Shown: one piece after another, positions 43,185-52,684 of the stretch
Layout: every line of letters starts with the position of its first letter
How positions within the stretch are numbered: the stretch's first letter is position 1
From: Streptomyces sp. CB02400
GTDB lineage: Bacteria; Actinomycetota; Actinomycetes; Streptomycetales; Streptomycetaceae
Assembly (NCBI RefSeq): GCF_001905725.1
Contig: NZ_LIWB01000027.1
Span: 1-64,000 of the forward strand
Length of the DNA stretch: 64,000 nucleotides
Direction: 5' to 3'
Notes under the pieces: model-generated
Seen by the model: the letters and a program-made list of their open reading frames with translations, nothing else
What the model was told of the DNA's origin: nothing
Databases searched by the model: none
Program-made: the position numbers and the translations under genes

Positions 43185-43991
43185 TCACCCCGCCACCTTC
43201 ACGGTCGTGGTCGCGCCCCACAGGGCGAGCGACAGGAAGAAGTCGGTGACGCTGATCAGCACGATGGCGTTGCGCACGGACCGGCCGACGGCGACGCCGA
43301 CACCGGCGGGGCCGCCCGAGGCGCGGAAGCCGTAGTAGCAGTGGGCGAGGATCACCATCACGCTGAAGATCAGCACCTTCAGCACGGAGAGCAGCACGTC
43401 CGTCGGGGAGAGGAAGAGGTTGAAGTAGTGGTCGTACGTCCCCCGGGACTGTCCGTTGAACAGGACGGTCACATAGCGGGAGGCGACGTAGGAGGAGAGC
43501 AGTCCGATCGCGTAGAGCGGGACGATGGCGACGACGCCGGCGATGATGCGGGTGGTGACCAGGTAGGGCATGGAGCGGACGCCCATGCCTTCGAGGGCGT
43601 CGACCTCCTCGTTGATGCGCATGGCGCCGAGCTGGGCGGTGAAGCCGGCGCCGACGGTCGCGGAGAGGGCGAGTCCGGCGACGAGGGGGGCGATCTCGCG
43701 GGTGTTGAAGTAGGCGGAGACGAATCCGGTGAACGCGGCCGTGCCGATCTGGTCGAGGGCCGCGTAGCCCTGGAGTCCGACGACGGTCCCGGTGAAGAGC
43801 GTCATCGCGATCATCACGCCGATGGTGCCGCCGATGATCCCGAGGCCGCCGGAGCCGAAGGCCACCTCGGCGAGCAGGCGCTGCACCTCCTTGAGGTAGC
43901 GGCGCAGGGTCCGCGGGATCCACAGCAGGGCCCGTACGTAGAAGAGCAGTTGGTCGCCGGAGCGGTCGAGCCAGACGAGCGGGGAGGCCAT
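43185..43991 (-). CDS. MlaE/YrbE-family ABC permease (YrbEB)
   Basis: This 268-residue membrane protein has about five or six helices and MlaE motifs (VAFGSGGLGIIGGTIGVMIAM region, GAMRINEEVDALEGMGV, FRASGGPAGVGVAVG). It pairs with YrbEA as the inner-membrane channel energised by the ATPase. It is 6 bp after YrbEA. Confidence 0.92.
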   Translation of the reverse strand: MASPLVWLDRSGDQLLFYVRALLWIPRTLRRYLKEVQRLLAEVAFGSGGLGIIGGTIGVMIAMTLFTGTVVGLQGYAALDQIGTAAFTGFVSAYFNTREIAPLVAGLALSATVGAGFTAQLGAMRINEEVDALEGMGVRSMPYLVTTRIIAGVVAIVPLYAIGLLSSYVASRYVTVLFNGQSRGTYDHYFNLFLSPTDVLLSVLKVLIFSVMVILAHCYYGFRASGGPAGVGVAVGRSVRNAIVLISVTDFFLSLALWGATTTVKVAG

Positions 43992-43997
43992 CGGACC

Positions 43998-44762
43998 TCA
44001 GCCTCCCTTCGGCGGGACGATCTGGAGGTAGACGGCCGTCATCACCATGTTGACGAAGAAGAGCAGGAGGAACGTGATGACGACGGACTGGTTGACGGCG
44101 TCGCCGACGCCCTTGGGGCCGCCGCGCGGGTTGAGGCCCCGGTAGGCGGCGACGATGCCCGCGATGAACCCGAAGACCAGCGCCTTGAGTTCGCTGATGT
44201 AGAGGTCGGGGAGCTGGGCGAGGGCGGAGAAGCTGGCGAGGTAGGCGCCGGGGGTGCCGCCCTGCATGATGACGTTGAAGAAGTAGCCGCCGAGGATGCC
44301 GACGACGGAGACCAGGCCGTTGAGCAGGACCGCCACGCCCATGGCGGCCAGGACGCGGGGCACGACCAGCCGCTGCACGGGTGAGACGCCCATGACCTCC
44401 ATCGCGTCGAGTTCCTCGCGGATCTTGCGGGAGCCGAGGTCGGCGCAGATGGCCGAGCCGCCGGCGCCGGCGATCAGCAGGGCGACGATGAGCGGGCTGG
44501 CCTGCTGGACGACGGCGAGGACGCTGGCGCCCCCGGTGAACGACTGGGCGCCCAACTGCTCGGTCAGGGAGCCGACCTGGAGGGCGATGACGGCGCCGAA
44601 GGGGATCGAGACGAGGGCGGCGGGCAGGATGGTCACGCTCGCGACGAACCAGAACTGTTCGACGAACTCGCGGAACTGGAAGGGTCTTCGGAAGACGGCG
44701 CGGGCGACTTCGGCGGCGAGCGCGAAGAGCCGGCCGGTCTGCCGCAGCGCGCCGGTGATCAC
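43998..44762 (-). CDS. MlaE/YrbE-family ABC permease (YrbEA)
   Basis: This 254-residue protein starts at GTG 44762, overlapping the ATPase stop by 4 bp. MlaE motifs include IPFGAVIALQVGSLTEQLG, GSRKIREELDAMEVMGVSP and GLNPRGGPKGVGDAVNQSVV. It forms the permease with YrbEB. Confidence 0.92.
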   Translation of the reverse strand: MITGALRQTGRLFALAAEVARAVFRRPFQFREFVEQFWFVASVTILPAALVSIPFGAVIALQVGSLTEQLGAQSFTGGASVLAVVQQASPLIVALLIAGAGGSAICADLGSRKIREELDAMEVMGVSPVQRLVVPRVLAAMGVAVLLNGLVSVVGILGGYFFNVIMQGGTPGAYLASFSALAQLPDLYISELKALVFGFIAGIVAAYRGLNPRGGPKGVGDAVNQSVVITFLLLFFVNMVMTAVYLQIVPPKGG

Positions 44763-45769
44763 GCGCCGCTCCCGGCGGTGGGCATCGGCAGGGTGGCCGC
44801 CTCGGAGTTCTTCGCGTAGGTGTCCCGGATGGCGGAGCGCGCGGCGGGCGGCAAAGTGTCGATCATGCTCATGACACGGTTGCGTCGTCGGGCGACGGCC
44901 CGGCGCGGCGGGAGGCCGGGCGACGGCTCCAGCTGCGGGACGATCACCCGGGGTGCGGCGGGGGCGGAGGAGGCGGCGCCCGCCTCGGCGGCGAGGGTGG
45001 CCGCGTCCTTCTCCTCGGACATCCCGATGGGGCCCTCGCGCCGGCCGCCGAGGAACTGGGACACGACCGGCTCGTCGCTGGTGAGCAGCACCTCGCGCGG
45101 GCCGAAGGTGACGAGTTCGCGCCGGAAGAGCATCCCCATGTTGTCGGGCACGGTGGCGGCGATGTCGAGGTTGTGGGTGACGATCAGCATCGTCGCGTCG
45201 ATCTGCGCGTTCAGGTCGATCAGCAGTTGGGAGAGGTAGGCGGTGCGGACCGGGTCGAGTCCGGAGTCCGGTTCGTCGCACAGGATGATCTGCGGGTCGA
45301 GGACGAGCGCGCGGGCCAGGCCGGCCCGCTTGCGCATGCCTCCGCTGATCTCTCCCGGAAGCTTGCCCTCCGCGCCCAGCAGCCCGACGACCTCGATCCG
45401 CTCCATGACGATGCGGCGGATCTCGGACTCCTTCTTGCGGGTGTGCTCGCGCAGCGGGAAGGCGATGTTGTCGAAAAGGGACATGGACCCGAAGAGGGCC
45501 CCGTCCTGGAACATGAGACCGAACAATTTACGGGTCTCGTAGACATCCCTTTCGGGACTGTTCACCATGTCCACTCCGTCGATGAGGACACGGCCCTTCT
45601 CGGGTTTGAGCAGCCCTATGAGCGACTTCAGGAAAACGGTCTTCCCGGTGCCGGACGGACCCAGCATCACGCTCACCTCTCCGGCAGGAAGGGTGAGTGT
45701 CACGTCCCGCCAGATGCTCTGCTTACCGAAGGACTTGGTCAGGCCCTCGACCACTACTTCGATTCCCAT
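44759..45769 (-). CDS. Mce/Mla-type ABC transporter ATPase
   Basis: This 336-residue ATPase starts at ATG 45769 with GGAGG 3-7 nt upstream. Walker A GPSGTGKT, signature ISGGMRKRAGLARAL, Walker B IILCDEPDSGLDP and a switch His in VTHNLD are intact. An extra C-terminal segment of roughly 80 residues follows the usual domain. It is the first gene of the leftward Mce operon, so the cluster is self-sufficient, unlike mycobacterial mce operons whose ATPase lies elsewhere. Confidence 0.93.
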   Translation of the reverse strand: MGIEVVVEGLTKSFGKQSIWRDVTLTLPAGEVSVMLGPSGTGKTVFLKSLIGLLKPEKGRVLIDGVDMVNSPERDVYETRKLFGLMFQDGALFGSMSLFDNIAFPLREHTRKKESEIRRIVMERIEVVGLLGAEGKLPGEISGGMRKRAGLARALVLDPQIILCDEPDSGLDPVRTAYLSQLLIDLNAQIDATMLIVTHNLDIAATVPDNMGMLFRRELVTFGPREVLLTSDEPVVSQFLGGRREGPIGMSEEKDAATLAAEAGAASSAPAAPRVIVPQLEPSPGLPPRRAVARRRNRVMSMIDTLPPAARSAIRDTYAKNSEAATLPMPTAGSGA

Positions 45770-46420
45770 ATCACCTCCAGCGGACGTCAATCGGATATGT
45801 GCCGCGGGCGCACGTTAAGTCGGCGCGGAGCGCACTGACAACGGGTGCGGCACCGGATCCCCACCGACCCTCCGGAACTTGTCACCGCGCACACAACACA
45901 CCGGCCCCGCACTTGTCTCCGGGGAGACAGGGCAGGGTCCCGCGGCTCCGGGGGGTGTGGATCCGTGAGACCCTGCCGACGGACGCCCGAGCCCGGTGGA
46001 AGGGGGCCGGAAAGCGCCCGTCATGGCTCCGGCCGACGGGGGCCACCGACCTGGAACCGAGCACCACACCGGCACGTTACGGCCGGGTAACCTCGACGGG
46101 CAACACCGGAATCCGAGTTTTCCGGGATACCGACTCCGGCCATCCGGAACCTGTCACGGAGGACACAAAAAACCCTCCCGATGTTGTCGGCGGGTGAGTG
46201 TCACGACCCCCGATACGGGGAGCACCCGAAGAGCGCGATCATCTTCACCGAACGCTTCCACCTTGGCAGCGCGTGACTAAGGCGAACCGTGAATCACTCA
46301 CTGGGGAAACAGCTTGTTCCACTTTTAAAAGAATCATGGACAACCGCATTGTTCGGCTAAGTTTCCGGCGAGTAACGTCACCGCTCACTGCAGGTCAACC
46401 CTCAAGGAGAGTCCCGAGTC
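45770..46420. promoter_or_regulatory. Divergent promoter region of Mce operon and secreted-protein genes
   Basis: 651 bp without a supported gene. It must hold the Mce promoter (leftward) and that of the secreted protein at 46421 (rightward). It contains the paired 28-bp repeats at 45871-45898 and 46143-46170 and several TCCGGA-type short palindromes. A less GC-rich stretch lies near 46300-46360, with AAGGAGA (about 46408-46414) before ATG 46421. Exact promoter boxes are not clear. Confidence 0.6.
45871..46170 (+). repeat. Pair of 28-bp direct repeats in Mce intergenic region
   Basis: Copies at 45871-45898 and 46143-46170 share 23 of 28 bases. Each begins TCCGGAAC, then TGTCAC, and ends ACACAA. 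They lie 272 bp apart in the same orientation, near the two ends of the divergent promoter region. They are candidate binding sites for a regulator such as the PucR-type protein at 49938. Confidence 0.7.
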
Positions 46421-47053
46421 ATGAAGAAGAACACGAGAAGGTCAGCCATCGTGGTGTGTGCGGCCGCGTCAGCGCTGGGTCTCGCCGCCGGCCCGTCCTC
46501 CGCGGTGCCCTCCACGGTGTGGACCGTCACCCCCTCACCGGCCTCGTTCCAGGCCGTGAACGTCGGCAACATCGTGCTGACCGCCACCATCCCGATGACC
46601 TGTACGACCTCCAACGCGGCCGGTGTGATGAACAGCGCCACCGGCAACCCCGGGGACGTCGCCGACATCAACACCATGAACTTCGGTGCCGCCGGCTCGC
46701 CGTGCACCAGTGTCCTGGGCAACGTCACCACCACGTCGGTCACCCCCTGGGACGTCGTCGCGGAGGACTACAACGCCTCGACCGGTGTCACCACCGGCTA
46801 CGTCGGCGACGTCACGGCCAACGTGACCGCCGGCGCCTGCAAGTTCACGGTGACGGGCGAGGCCTCGGCCACCTACACCAACTCCACCGGCATCCTGGCG
46901 GTCAACAGCGTCGCCGGTGAGCTGAAGGTCAGCAACCCCGTCAACTGCGGGGCGATCGTCACCGTCAACACCAAGCCCACCTTCAAGGGCAACTACGCCG
47001 TCAAGGTGGCGGGCACCGGCGTCATCCCGACCATCGTCGGCTCCAACCCGTAG
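46421..47053 (+). CDS. Secreted beta-rich protein of Mce locus
   Basis: This 210-residue protein has a clear Sec signal (KKNTRRSAIVVCAAASALGLAAG, cleavage near PSSA). The mature part is Thr/Val/Asn/Gly-rich with four cysteines (CTTSN, SPCTS, GACKF, NCGAI), suggesting a disulfide-bonded beta-sandwich. I recognise no named domain. It is first of three rightward secreted-protein genes divergent from the Mce operon, so a role in presenting lipid to the Mce tube is possible but unproven. Confidence 0.75.
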   Translation: MKKNTRRSAIVVCAAASALGLAAGPSSAVPSTVWTVTPSPASFQAVNVGNIVLTATIPMTCTTSNAAGVMNSATGNPGDVADINTMNFGAAGSPCTSVLGNVTTTSVTPWDVVAEDYNASTGVTTGYVGDVTANVTAGACKFTVTGEASATYTNSTGILAVNSVAGELKVSNPVNCGAIVTVNTKPTFKGNYAVKVAGTGVIPTIVGSNP

Positions 47054-47154
47054 ACCGCCCCCGCTCACGTCCGCCCGGCCGGCGACCCCGGCCGGGCGTT
47101 CGCGGGCTCTGTGCCGCGTCCCGCTGACACCGGTCTCCTATCGAGCGGAGTTGT

Positions 47155-48747
47155 ATGAGAGTCCAACGAGCCGCCACCCCGCGGCCGTCCCGTGCCCGCG
47201 CCCGGACCACGTCGATCGCCGCGTTCGTCGTGCTCGCCGCCCTGATCCCGACCACGGCCTCCGCCACGGGCCCCCAGGAGGTCGAGGCCGAACTCCCCTA
47301 CATCTGCACCCTCCCCTCGGGACAACTGCCCGCGACGGTGCGGATCTCGGCGGACTTCCCGGAACGGGCGGAGAGCGGCGAGGCGTTCTCGCCCACCGGC
47401 GTCACCACCACCGTGGAGCTCCCGGCGGAGGCCGTCGCGGATCTCACCGCGCGTGAGGCGGCCGAGGTACGGGCGGCGACCCGGCTCGCTGTGGGCGTCG
47501 CCCAGAACGCGGCGACGGCCACGGCGACTTGGCGCGGAAGCGCCGAACCCGTCACCCTTCCCGCCTCCGGACCGCTGACACTGACCACGAAGGGCGACGT
47601 CCCCTCGGTGGCCGGCCGGAGCGACGGCGACCTGACCTTCACCGCCGGCGACCTCGCGATCGACCTGGCGCTCGGCACGACGGACCCGGCGGACACGGCC
47701 GCCGCCGACCCCGGCTCACTGACCGTCGACTGCTCCCTCGCCGAGGACGCTCCGGACCAGGGGCTGCTGGCCACCGTACCGGTCGGCACGGGCGGCCCCG
47801 GGGCGAGCGGCCCGCCTTCCCCGTCCGGGTCCGCGGAGCCATCGGGCTCACCGGAGGACGGGCAGGGGGACCGACCGGAGGAGCGGCGAGGGGACCGGTC
47901 GCCGAAGGTGCTGGAGAACTCGCCCGGCACCGCCGCGGACCGCGACGTACCGCCGTGCCGCTACGACGAACAGCACCCGCCCACGGACGTGTCGCTCAAC
48001 GCCTACGTCACCGGCTACGCCAACGTGAAGAAGCTGAAGAGCGCGGCGTACCTGCCGCCGTCGTGCGTGCTGATCGAACAGGGACTCCCCGTCATGGGTC
48101 CCCCCGACCCGGAGTACCTGATCTTCGACACCGTGTCGTACGCGAACTTCCACTACCAGGAGCGCGAACAGACACCGCCCTTCGACGCGACCTTCCTGTC
48201 CTTCGACTTCGCCCCGGTGAAGGCCACCATGGTGCTGAAGCAGACGGGCCCCATGCGGATCGACTCACGCATGAAGATGAGCCTGATCGACTTCACCACG
48301 ATCACGGACACCTACGTCCGGGCCCCGCTGGTCCTGCACGTACTGGACCTCGAGGTCAACGGGACCCCCCTGGACGTCGGTTCCGGCTGCCGGACCGAGA
48401 CGTCCCTCGTCTCCGAGGACCCGGACCCCGCGAACTTCCCGGGCGACCACCTGGTGCTGTACGGCCGGGGCGAGCAGATCATCGGCCAGCCGGCCACCGG
48501 TTACCTGCTCCTGAGCGGCGGCACGCTGTCCGGCGAGACGACCATCCCCGCCTTCACCGGCTGCGGCACCGACGGCGAGAACCTCGACCGCCTGCTCACC
48601 GCCTCCGTCTCCGGTCCCGGCAACCTCATCAAGCAGGTCCAGGGCCAGACGTGCGCGATCGCCGCCCCCGTGTTCCCGAGCCCGACCAACGAAGGCCAGT
48701 GCACCGAGGACCTCCAGCCCTACGAGATCCCCGTCGCCGAGCACTGA
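47155..48747 (+). CDS. Secreted DUF6801-domain protein
   Basis: This 530-residue protein has a Sec signal (RTTSIAAFVVLAALIPTTASA). Residues about 45-200 fit DUF6801 (PYICTLPSGQLPATVRIS...). A Pro/Ser/Gly/Arg linker follows, then a second beta-rich part with paired cysteines (PPCRYDEQ, GCRTE, GCGTDG, QTCAIAAP, QCTEDL). The function is unknown. Such proteins occur near Mce loci of actinobacteria to my recollection. It lies 101 bp after the preceding secreted gene. Confidence 0.75.
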   Translation: MRVQRAATPRPSRARARTTSIAAFVVLAALIPTTASATGPQEVEAELPYICTLPSGQLPATVRISADFPERAESGEAFSPTGVTTTVELPAEAVADLTAREAAEVRAATRLAVGVAQNAATATATWRGSAEPVTLPASGPLTLTTKGDVPSVAGRSDGDLTFTAGDLAIDLALGTTDPADTAAADPGSLTVDCSLAEDAPDQGLLATVPVGTGGPGASGPPSPSGSAEPSGSPEDGQGDRPEERRGDRSPKVLENSPGTAADRDVPPCRYDEQHPPTDVSLNAYVTGYANVKKLKSAAYLPPSCVLIEQGLPVMGPPDPEYLIFDTVSYANFHYQEREQTPPFDATFLSFDFAPVKATMVLKQTGPMRIDSRMKMSLIDFTTITDTYVRAPLVLHVLDLEVNGTPLDVGSGCRTETSLVSEDPDPANFPGDHLVLYGRGEQIIGQPATGYLLLSGGTLSGETTIPAFTGCGTDGENLDRLLTASVSGPGNLIKQVQGQTCAIAAPVFPSPTNEGQCTEDLQPYEIPVAEH

Positions 48748-48781
48748 TCCCCTGTCCCCCACTCCACGGAAGGCCACCACC

Positions 48782-49723
48782 ATGCCCCCGATCTCCACCC
48801 GCACCCGGCTCGCCACCGTGTCCGCGCTGACCGCGCTCGGCGCCTTCGCCTCCCTGGGCACGGCGACCGCCGCCGACCCCGCGCTGAACGGCGAGTGGGC
48901 TCCCTTCACCCGCTGCCCCGTGGACGCCCCGGCGATGCTGGCCGCCGACGGCTTCGACAAGACCCCGCAGTGCGTGGTCTCCACCTCGGCGAGCGGCTCC
49001 ATCAAGCTGGGCGACACCACCGTGACGACCGGCAGGACCAACCTCCAGATCGGCGTCGTCCAGAACGCGGACGGCACCAGCAGCGTGGTCGCCCCGGCCT
49101 CCGGCGCGCTGGTCGCCGAGCCCGCCACCGTGCCCGGCGGACTGCTCGGCCTGATGTGCCCGAGCGACATATTCGTGATCACGGGCATCTGCGAGTCGCT
49201 GGAGAACTCCAGCCTCAACAAGATCACCGCGACCATGGAGTCCGTCGGCGCGCCCTACGCCTTCGACCAGACCGCGGGCGTCCTCACGGACACACCCATC
49301 GTCGCCCTGCCGGTCCGCATCCACCTGGAGAACCCGCTCCTCGGCAGCAAGTGCTACATCGGAACGGCCGCCGACCCGATCGTGCTGCGCCCCGAGAACC
49401 GCGAGTACCCGGCGTTCGGGATGACCTTCTTCCAGGGTGACGGCACCCTCGACCCGGCCGGCGAGATGAGCCGGATCAACCTCACCGGCGCCACCCAGAA
49501 CGACAGCACCTTCGCCGTTCCCGGCGCCACCGGCTGCGGCCTGAACATCGGTCTGATCAACGCCGCGGTGAACGCGAAGACCGGGCTGCCCTCCGCCTCC
49601 GGGAACAACAGCCTGACCCTCAACGACACGCAGACCCACCTCACCGGCCTCAACGCCCCCGGGACCGCCGCCCCCGACGCCGGCAAGGTCCTGGCGGAGA
49701 ACTGGCACTCCGCCGCCGAGTAG
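48782..49723 (+). CDS. Secreted protein of Mce locus
   Basis: This 313-residue protein has a Sec signal (LATVSALTALGAFASLGTATAA) and a mature beta-rich part with paired cysteines (TRCPVD, PQCVVS, GLMCPSD, GICESL, SKCYIG, TGCGLN). No catalytic motif is recognised. It resembles, in spacing of cysteines and length, the C-terminal half of the DUF6801 protein upstream, so the two may be related. It ends the rightward trio. Confidence 0.72.
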   Translation: MPPISTRTRLATVSALTALGAFASLGTATAADPALNGEWAPFTRCPVDAPAMLAADGFDKTPQCVVSTSASGSIKLGDTTVTTGRTNLQIGVVQNADGTSSVVAPASGALVAEPATVPGGLLGLMCPSDIFVITGICESLENSSLNKITATMESVGAPYAFDQTAGVLTDTPIVALPVRIHLENPLLGSKCYIGTAADPIVLRPENREYPAFGMTFFQGDGTLDPAGEMSRINLTGATQNDSTFAVPGATGCGLNIGLINAAVNAKTGLPSASGNNSLTLNDTQTHLTGLNAPGTAAPDAGKVLAENWHSAAE

Positions 49724-49937
49724 CCACCACGGGACCGGAACCGCGCGGCCGCCCCGGCGGTCGACTCTCACAACCGTGACGCGATTCCTCCACAAGTGAT
49801 GTACAACACAACAAAGTTGATTTACCGTCAGCTTGCCAAGCCGGTGAACACCGGTGGACCGGTCCGGGTACCGCCCGACGAGGGCGGGGCCCGGCCGGCC
49901 GCCCCACCGGACATGTCGGAGAGCAAGGGGATCACTC

Positions 49938-51149
49938 ATGCCCTCAAGCGCGCGTCCCTCGGTGCTCGGTGAACCGCTCGACCCGCTCCCCAAGAAGTTC
50001 GCGGCCTTCATGCGACCGCTGCTTCCGGGGCTGCTGAACGAGATACGGACCGAGGTCACCCGCACCTACCCGGTGTACGGCAGGCTGCTCAACGGCCCGG
50101 ACGGGGACGCGATCCGCCAAGGCGTCGAGCAGGCGCTGACCGCCTTCGTGGACCGGGTGGCCGACCCCGGCAGCAGCTCGGAGCTGCGGGACGAACTGCT
50201 GCGCAGATTCGGCCGGGTGGAGGCCTACGAGGGCCGTGACCTGGAGGTCCTGCAGGGCGCCTACCGGCTCGGCGCCCGCATCGCACTGCGCCGGGCCAAG
50301 ACACTGGGACGGCAGTACAGCCTCTCCCCCGCACTGGTCCTCGCCTTCGCCGACGCCCTCTTCGCATACGTCGAGGAGCTGGAGGCGATCACCCGCGAGG
50401 GGTACGCGGAGGTGCGGGAGCGGGCCGCCTCCGAGGAGTCGGCGTTACGGAGGCAGTTACTGCACTTCCTCCTGGCCTCCTCGCCGATGCCCCGGACGAC
50501 CGTCTCCGAACTGTGCAAGGCCGCCGCCTGGGAGCTGCCCCGCTCGTGCTTCCTCGTCGCCCTGCGTCCTCCGGTGCCGGAGCACATCCAGGCGGGACTC
50601 GACAGGGACGTCCTCGCCGACCTGGACATACCGCAGCCGCACCTGCTCGTCCCCGGGGACCTCACCCCCCGGCGCCTCGACATGATCCGTACGGCCCTGA
50701 CCGGCACCCGTGCCGCGGTGGGCCTGACCGTGCCGATCGCGCAGGCCGCCGACTCCGTCCGCTGGGCCCGCCGTGTGCTCCAGCTCGTTGACGACGATGT
50801 CATACCCGACGCCCCGCTGATCCGCTGTGAGGATCACCTGACGACCCTGTGGCTGCTGTCCGACTCCGCCCTCGTCGACCGGGTCGCGGCGCGTGAACTG
50901 GCCGCGCTCGACGAGTTGCCCGCCAGGCGGCGCGACCGGCTCGTCGAGACCCTGCGGGTCCACGTCTCCACCCGGGCGCCCGCCGAACAGGTCGGCGAGA
51001 TACTGGGCGTGCACGCCCAGACCGTCCGCTACCGCCTGCGGATGCTGGACACCTACCTGGGCGACCGGCTCGCCGACCCCGACCACCGCTTCGCCATCGA
51101 GGTGGCCCTCCGCTCGCTCCACCTGCGGGGCCACGACAGCGCGGAGTGA
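49938..51149 (+). CDS. PucR-type regulator with two TTA codons
   Basis: This 403-residue protein starts at ATG 49938. The C-terminal helix-turn-helix (APAEQVGEILGVHAQTVRYRLR, within a longer block) is of the PucR/CdaR type; the N-terminal half is helical, with a long helix near 130-180. In-frame TTA codons at 50445-50447 and 50457-50459 are very rare in this DNA and imply dependence on the bldA leucine tRNA. It lies 214 bp after the secreted genes, with an AT-rich patch (49789-49830) between, and may control the Mce and secreted-protein genes. Confidence 0.85.
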   Translation: MPSSARPSVLGEPLDPLPKKFAAFMRPLLPGLLNEIRTEVTRTYPVYGRLLNGPDGDAIRQGVEQALTAFVDRVADPGSSSELRDELLRRFGRVEAYEGRDLEVLQGAYRLGARIALRRAKTLGRQYSLSPALVLAFADALFAYVEELEAITREGYAEVRERAASEESALRRQLLHFLLASSPMPRTTVSELCKAAAWELPRSCFLVALRPPVPEHIQAGLDRDVLADLDIPQPHLLVPGDLTPRRLDMIRTALTGTRAAVGLTVPIAQAADSVRWARRVLQLVDDDVIPDAPLIRCEDHLTTLWLLSDSALVDRVAARELAALDELPARRRDRLVETLRVHVSTRAPAEQVGEILGVHAQTVRYRLRMLDTYLGDRLADPDHRFAIEVALRSLHLRGHDSAE

Positions 51150-51250
51150 CCCCGAGGCGGTGACGCCGAGGCCGGCGTGAGACCTCGTACGGGCCTCACG
51201 CCGACCGTATACCGACCTCACGCGGACCTCACGCGGACCTCACGCGGGCC

Positions 51251-52684
51251 TTACGCCGGGTCCAGCCGCCACTGCTGACAGCCGTTGTTCAGCCAGGTCC
51301 ACTGGCGTACGTCGGCGCCGTCCGCGGTGGAGCAGCCGGCGACGTCGGCGACCTTGCCGGTGGCCTGGTTGACGATACGGACGTGACCACTGTCCGTCGC
51401 CACGAACCGGAACCGCTGGCAGGTGTTGTCCAGCCACGACCACTGCCGCAGGTCGGCACCGTCGGCGGAGGAGCAGTTCTCGGTGTCGAGCACCTTGCCG
51501 CCGGCGACGTTGACGAGCCGGTGGGTGTCGTCGCCGAGGTCCTCCAGGCGCCACCGCTGGTTGGCTCCGCCGTTGCAGGCGTACTGCTGCACATTGGCGC
51601 CGTCGGCGGACGAACTCCCGGACAGATCCAGACACTTGCCGCTGTTGCGGTTGGTGAGGGTGTAGGTGGTGGAGACGTTCGAGGGCTCACCCGAGGGTCC
51701 GGCCTGGCTCGCCCCGAGCCGTACGGGCGTACCGAAGTTCGGCGAACCGTCCGAGTTCCAGGTGAACTTCTGCGCCCTCGCCGTACGCCCGTTGTCGCAC
51801 CCCTCGGACGCGGAGTCGTTGGCGTGGTAGACGATCCAGCTCTCCGTGCCGTCCGGCGAGGTGAAGAAGCCGTTGTGGCCGGGACCGTAGACGCCGTTGC
51901 CGTCACTGCGCTGGAAGACGGGCGTGGACTTCTTGGTCCAGGAGGACGCGGAGGCCGGGTCGGAGCCGGTGAGGGTGAGCTGGCCGAGCTTGTAGTCGGG
52001 GGTCCAGCAGCCGCTCGCGGAGTAGACGAGGAAGGTGCGGCCGCCCCGCTGGAGGATCTCCGGGCCCTCGTTGACGGTGCCGCCCTGCCGTTCCCAGTCG
52101 TACGTGGGCGTGGAGACGGTCGAGAAGGACGAACTCACCGTGTACGGGTTCGACATGCGCGCGGCGACGATGTTCTGCGTCCCGTTGTGCGTGCTGCCGA
52201 AGAGATACAGCCGTCCGTCGATGGTGGCGACGGTGGGGTCCAGCATCCAACTGGAGTTGAGCTGCCCCTTGTAGCTGTACGGCCCCATGGGGTCGGACCC
52301 GGCGCTCTCCAGGACGTGGCTGCGCTGGGTGGGGTTGTAGTCGGCGATGTTCTGCCCGGCGACGTAGTACAGGTACCAGCGGCCGTTGAGGTAGTGCAGT
52401 TCCGGCGCCCAGATGTTGCAGCACCGGGAGGCCGCGTCGCCCTGCCACACCTGCACGCTGGGGGCGGTGGCGAGACCGCCGAGGGTGGGCGACTTGCGGA
52501 TGGTGATGACGTCGGTCCAGGACGTGCTGATCAGGTAGTAGTCGCCGTCGTGGCGGACGATCCAGGGGTCGGCGCCCTTCTGGGCCTTGACGGGGTTGCC
52601 GAAGGAGGCCGCCTGCGCGGACGACTGCCCGAGCGACAGGGCGAGCAGCAGCGCGGCCAGCAGGGTCAGTAGGCGACGGGCCAT
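51251..52684 (-). CDS. Secreted GH43 arabinanase/arabinofuranosidase with ricin-type CBM13
   Basis: This 477-residue protein has a Sec signal (LLTLLAALLLALSLGQSSAQAA). The GH43 five-bladed propeller shows three acidic residues in GADPWIVR, SSWMLDPTVAT and VNEGPEIL. The C-terminal beta-trefoil (about 345-477) has three repeats with QxW motifs (NQRW, CQRFRF, CQQWRL) and likely binds arabinan or xylan. It probably releases arabinose from plant side chains outside the cell. ATG 52684 lies inside the end of the upstream GH43 gene (19-bp overlap), so they are one operon. Confidence 0.88.
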   Translation of the reverse strand: MARRLLTLLAALLLALSLGQSSAQAASFGNPVKAQKGADPWIVRHDGDYYLISTSWTDVITIRKSPTLGGLATAPSVQVWQGDAASRCCNIWAPELHYLNGRWYLYYVAGQNIADYNPTQRSHVLESAGSDPMGPYSYKGQLNSSWMLDPTVATIDGRLYLFGSTHNGTQNIVAARMSNPYTVSSSFSTVSTPTYDWERQGGTVNEGPEILQRGGRTFLVYSASGCWTPDYKLGQLTLTGSDPASASSWTKKSTPVFQRSDGNGVYGPGHNGFFTSPDGTESWIVYHANDSASEGCDNGRTARAQKFTWNSDGSPNFGTPVRLGASQAGPSGEPSNVSTTYTLTNRNSGKCLDLSGSSSADGANVQQYACNGGANQRWRLEDLGDDTHRLVNVAGGKVLDTENCSSADGADLRQWSWLDNTCQRFRFVATDSGHVRIVNQATGKVADVAGCSTADGADVRQWTWLNNGCQQWRLDPA

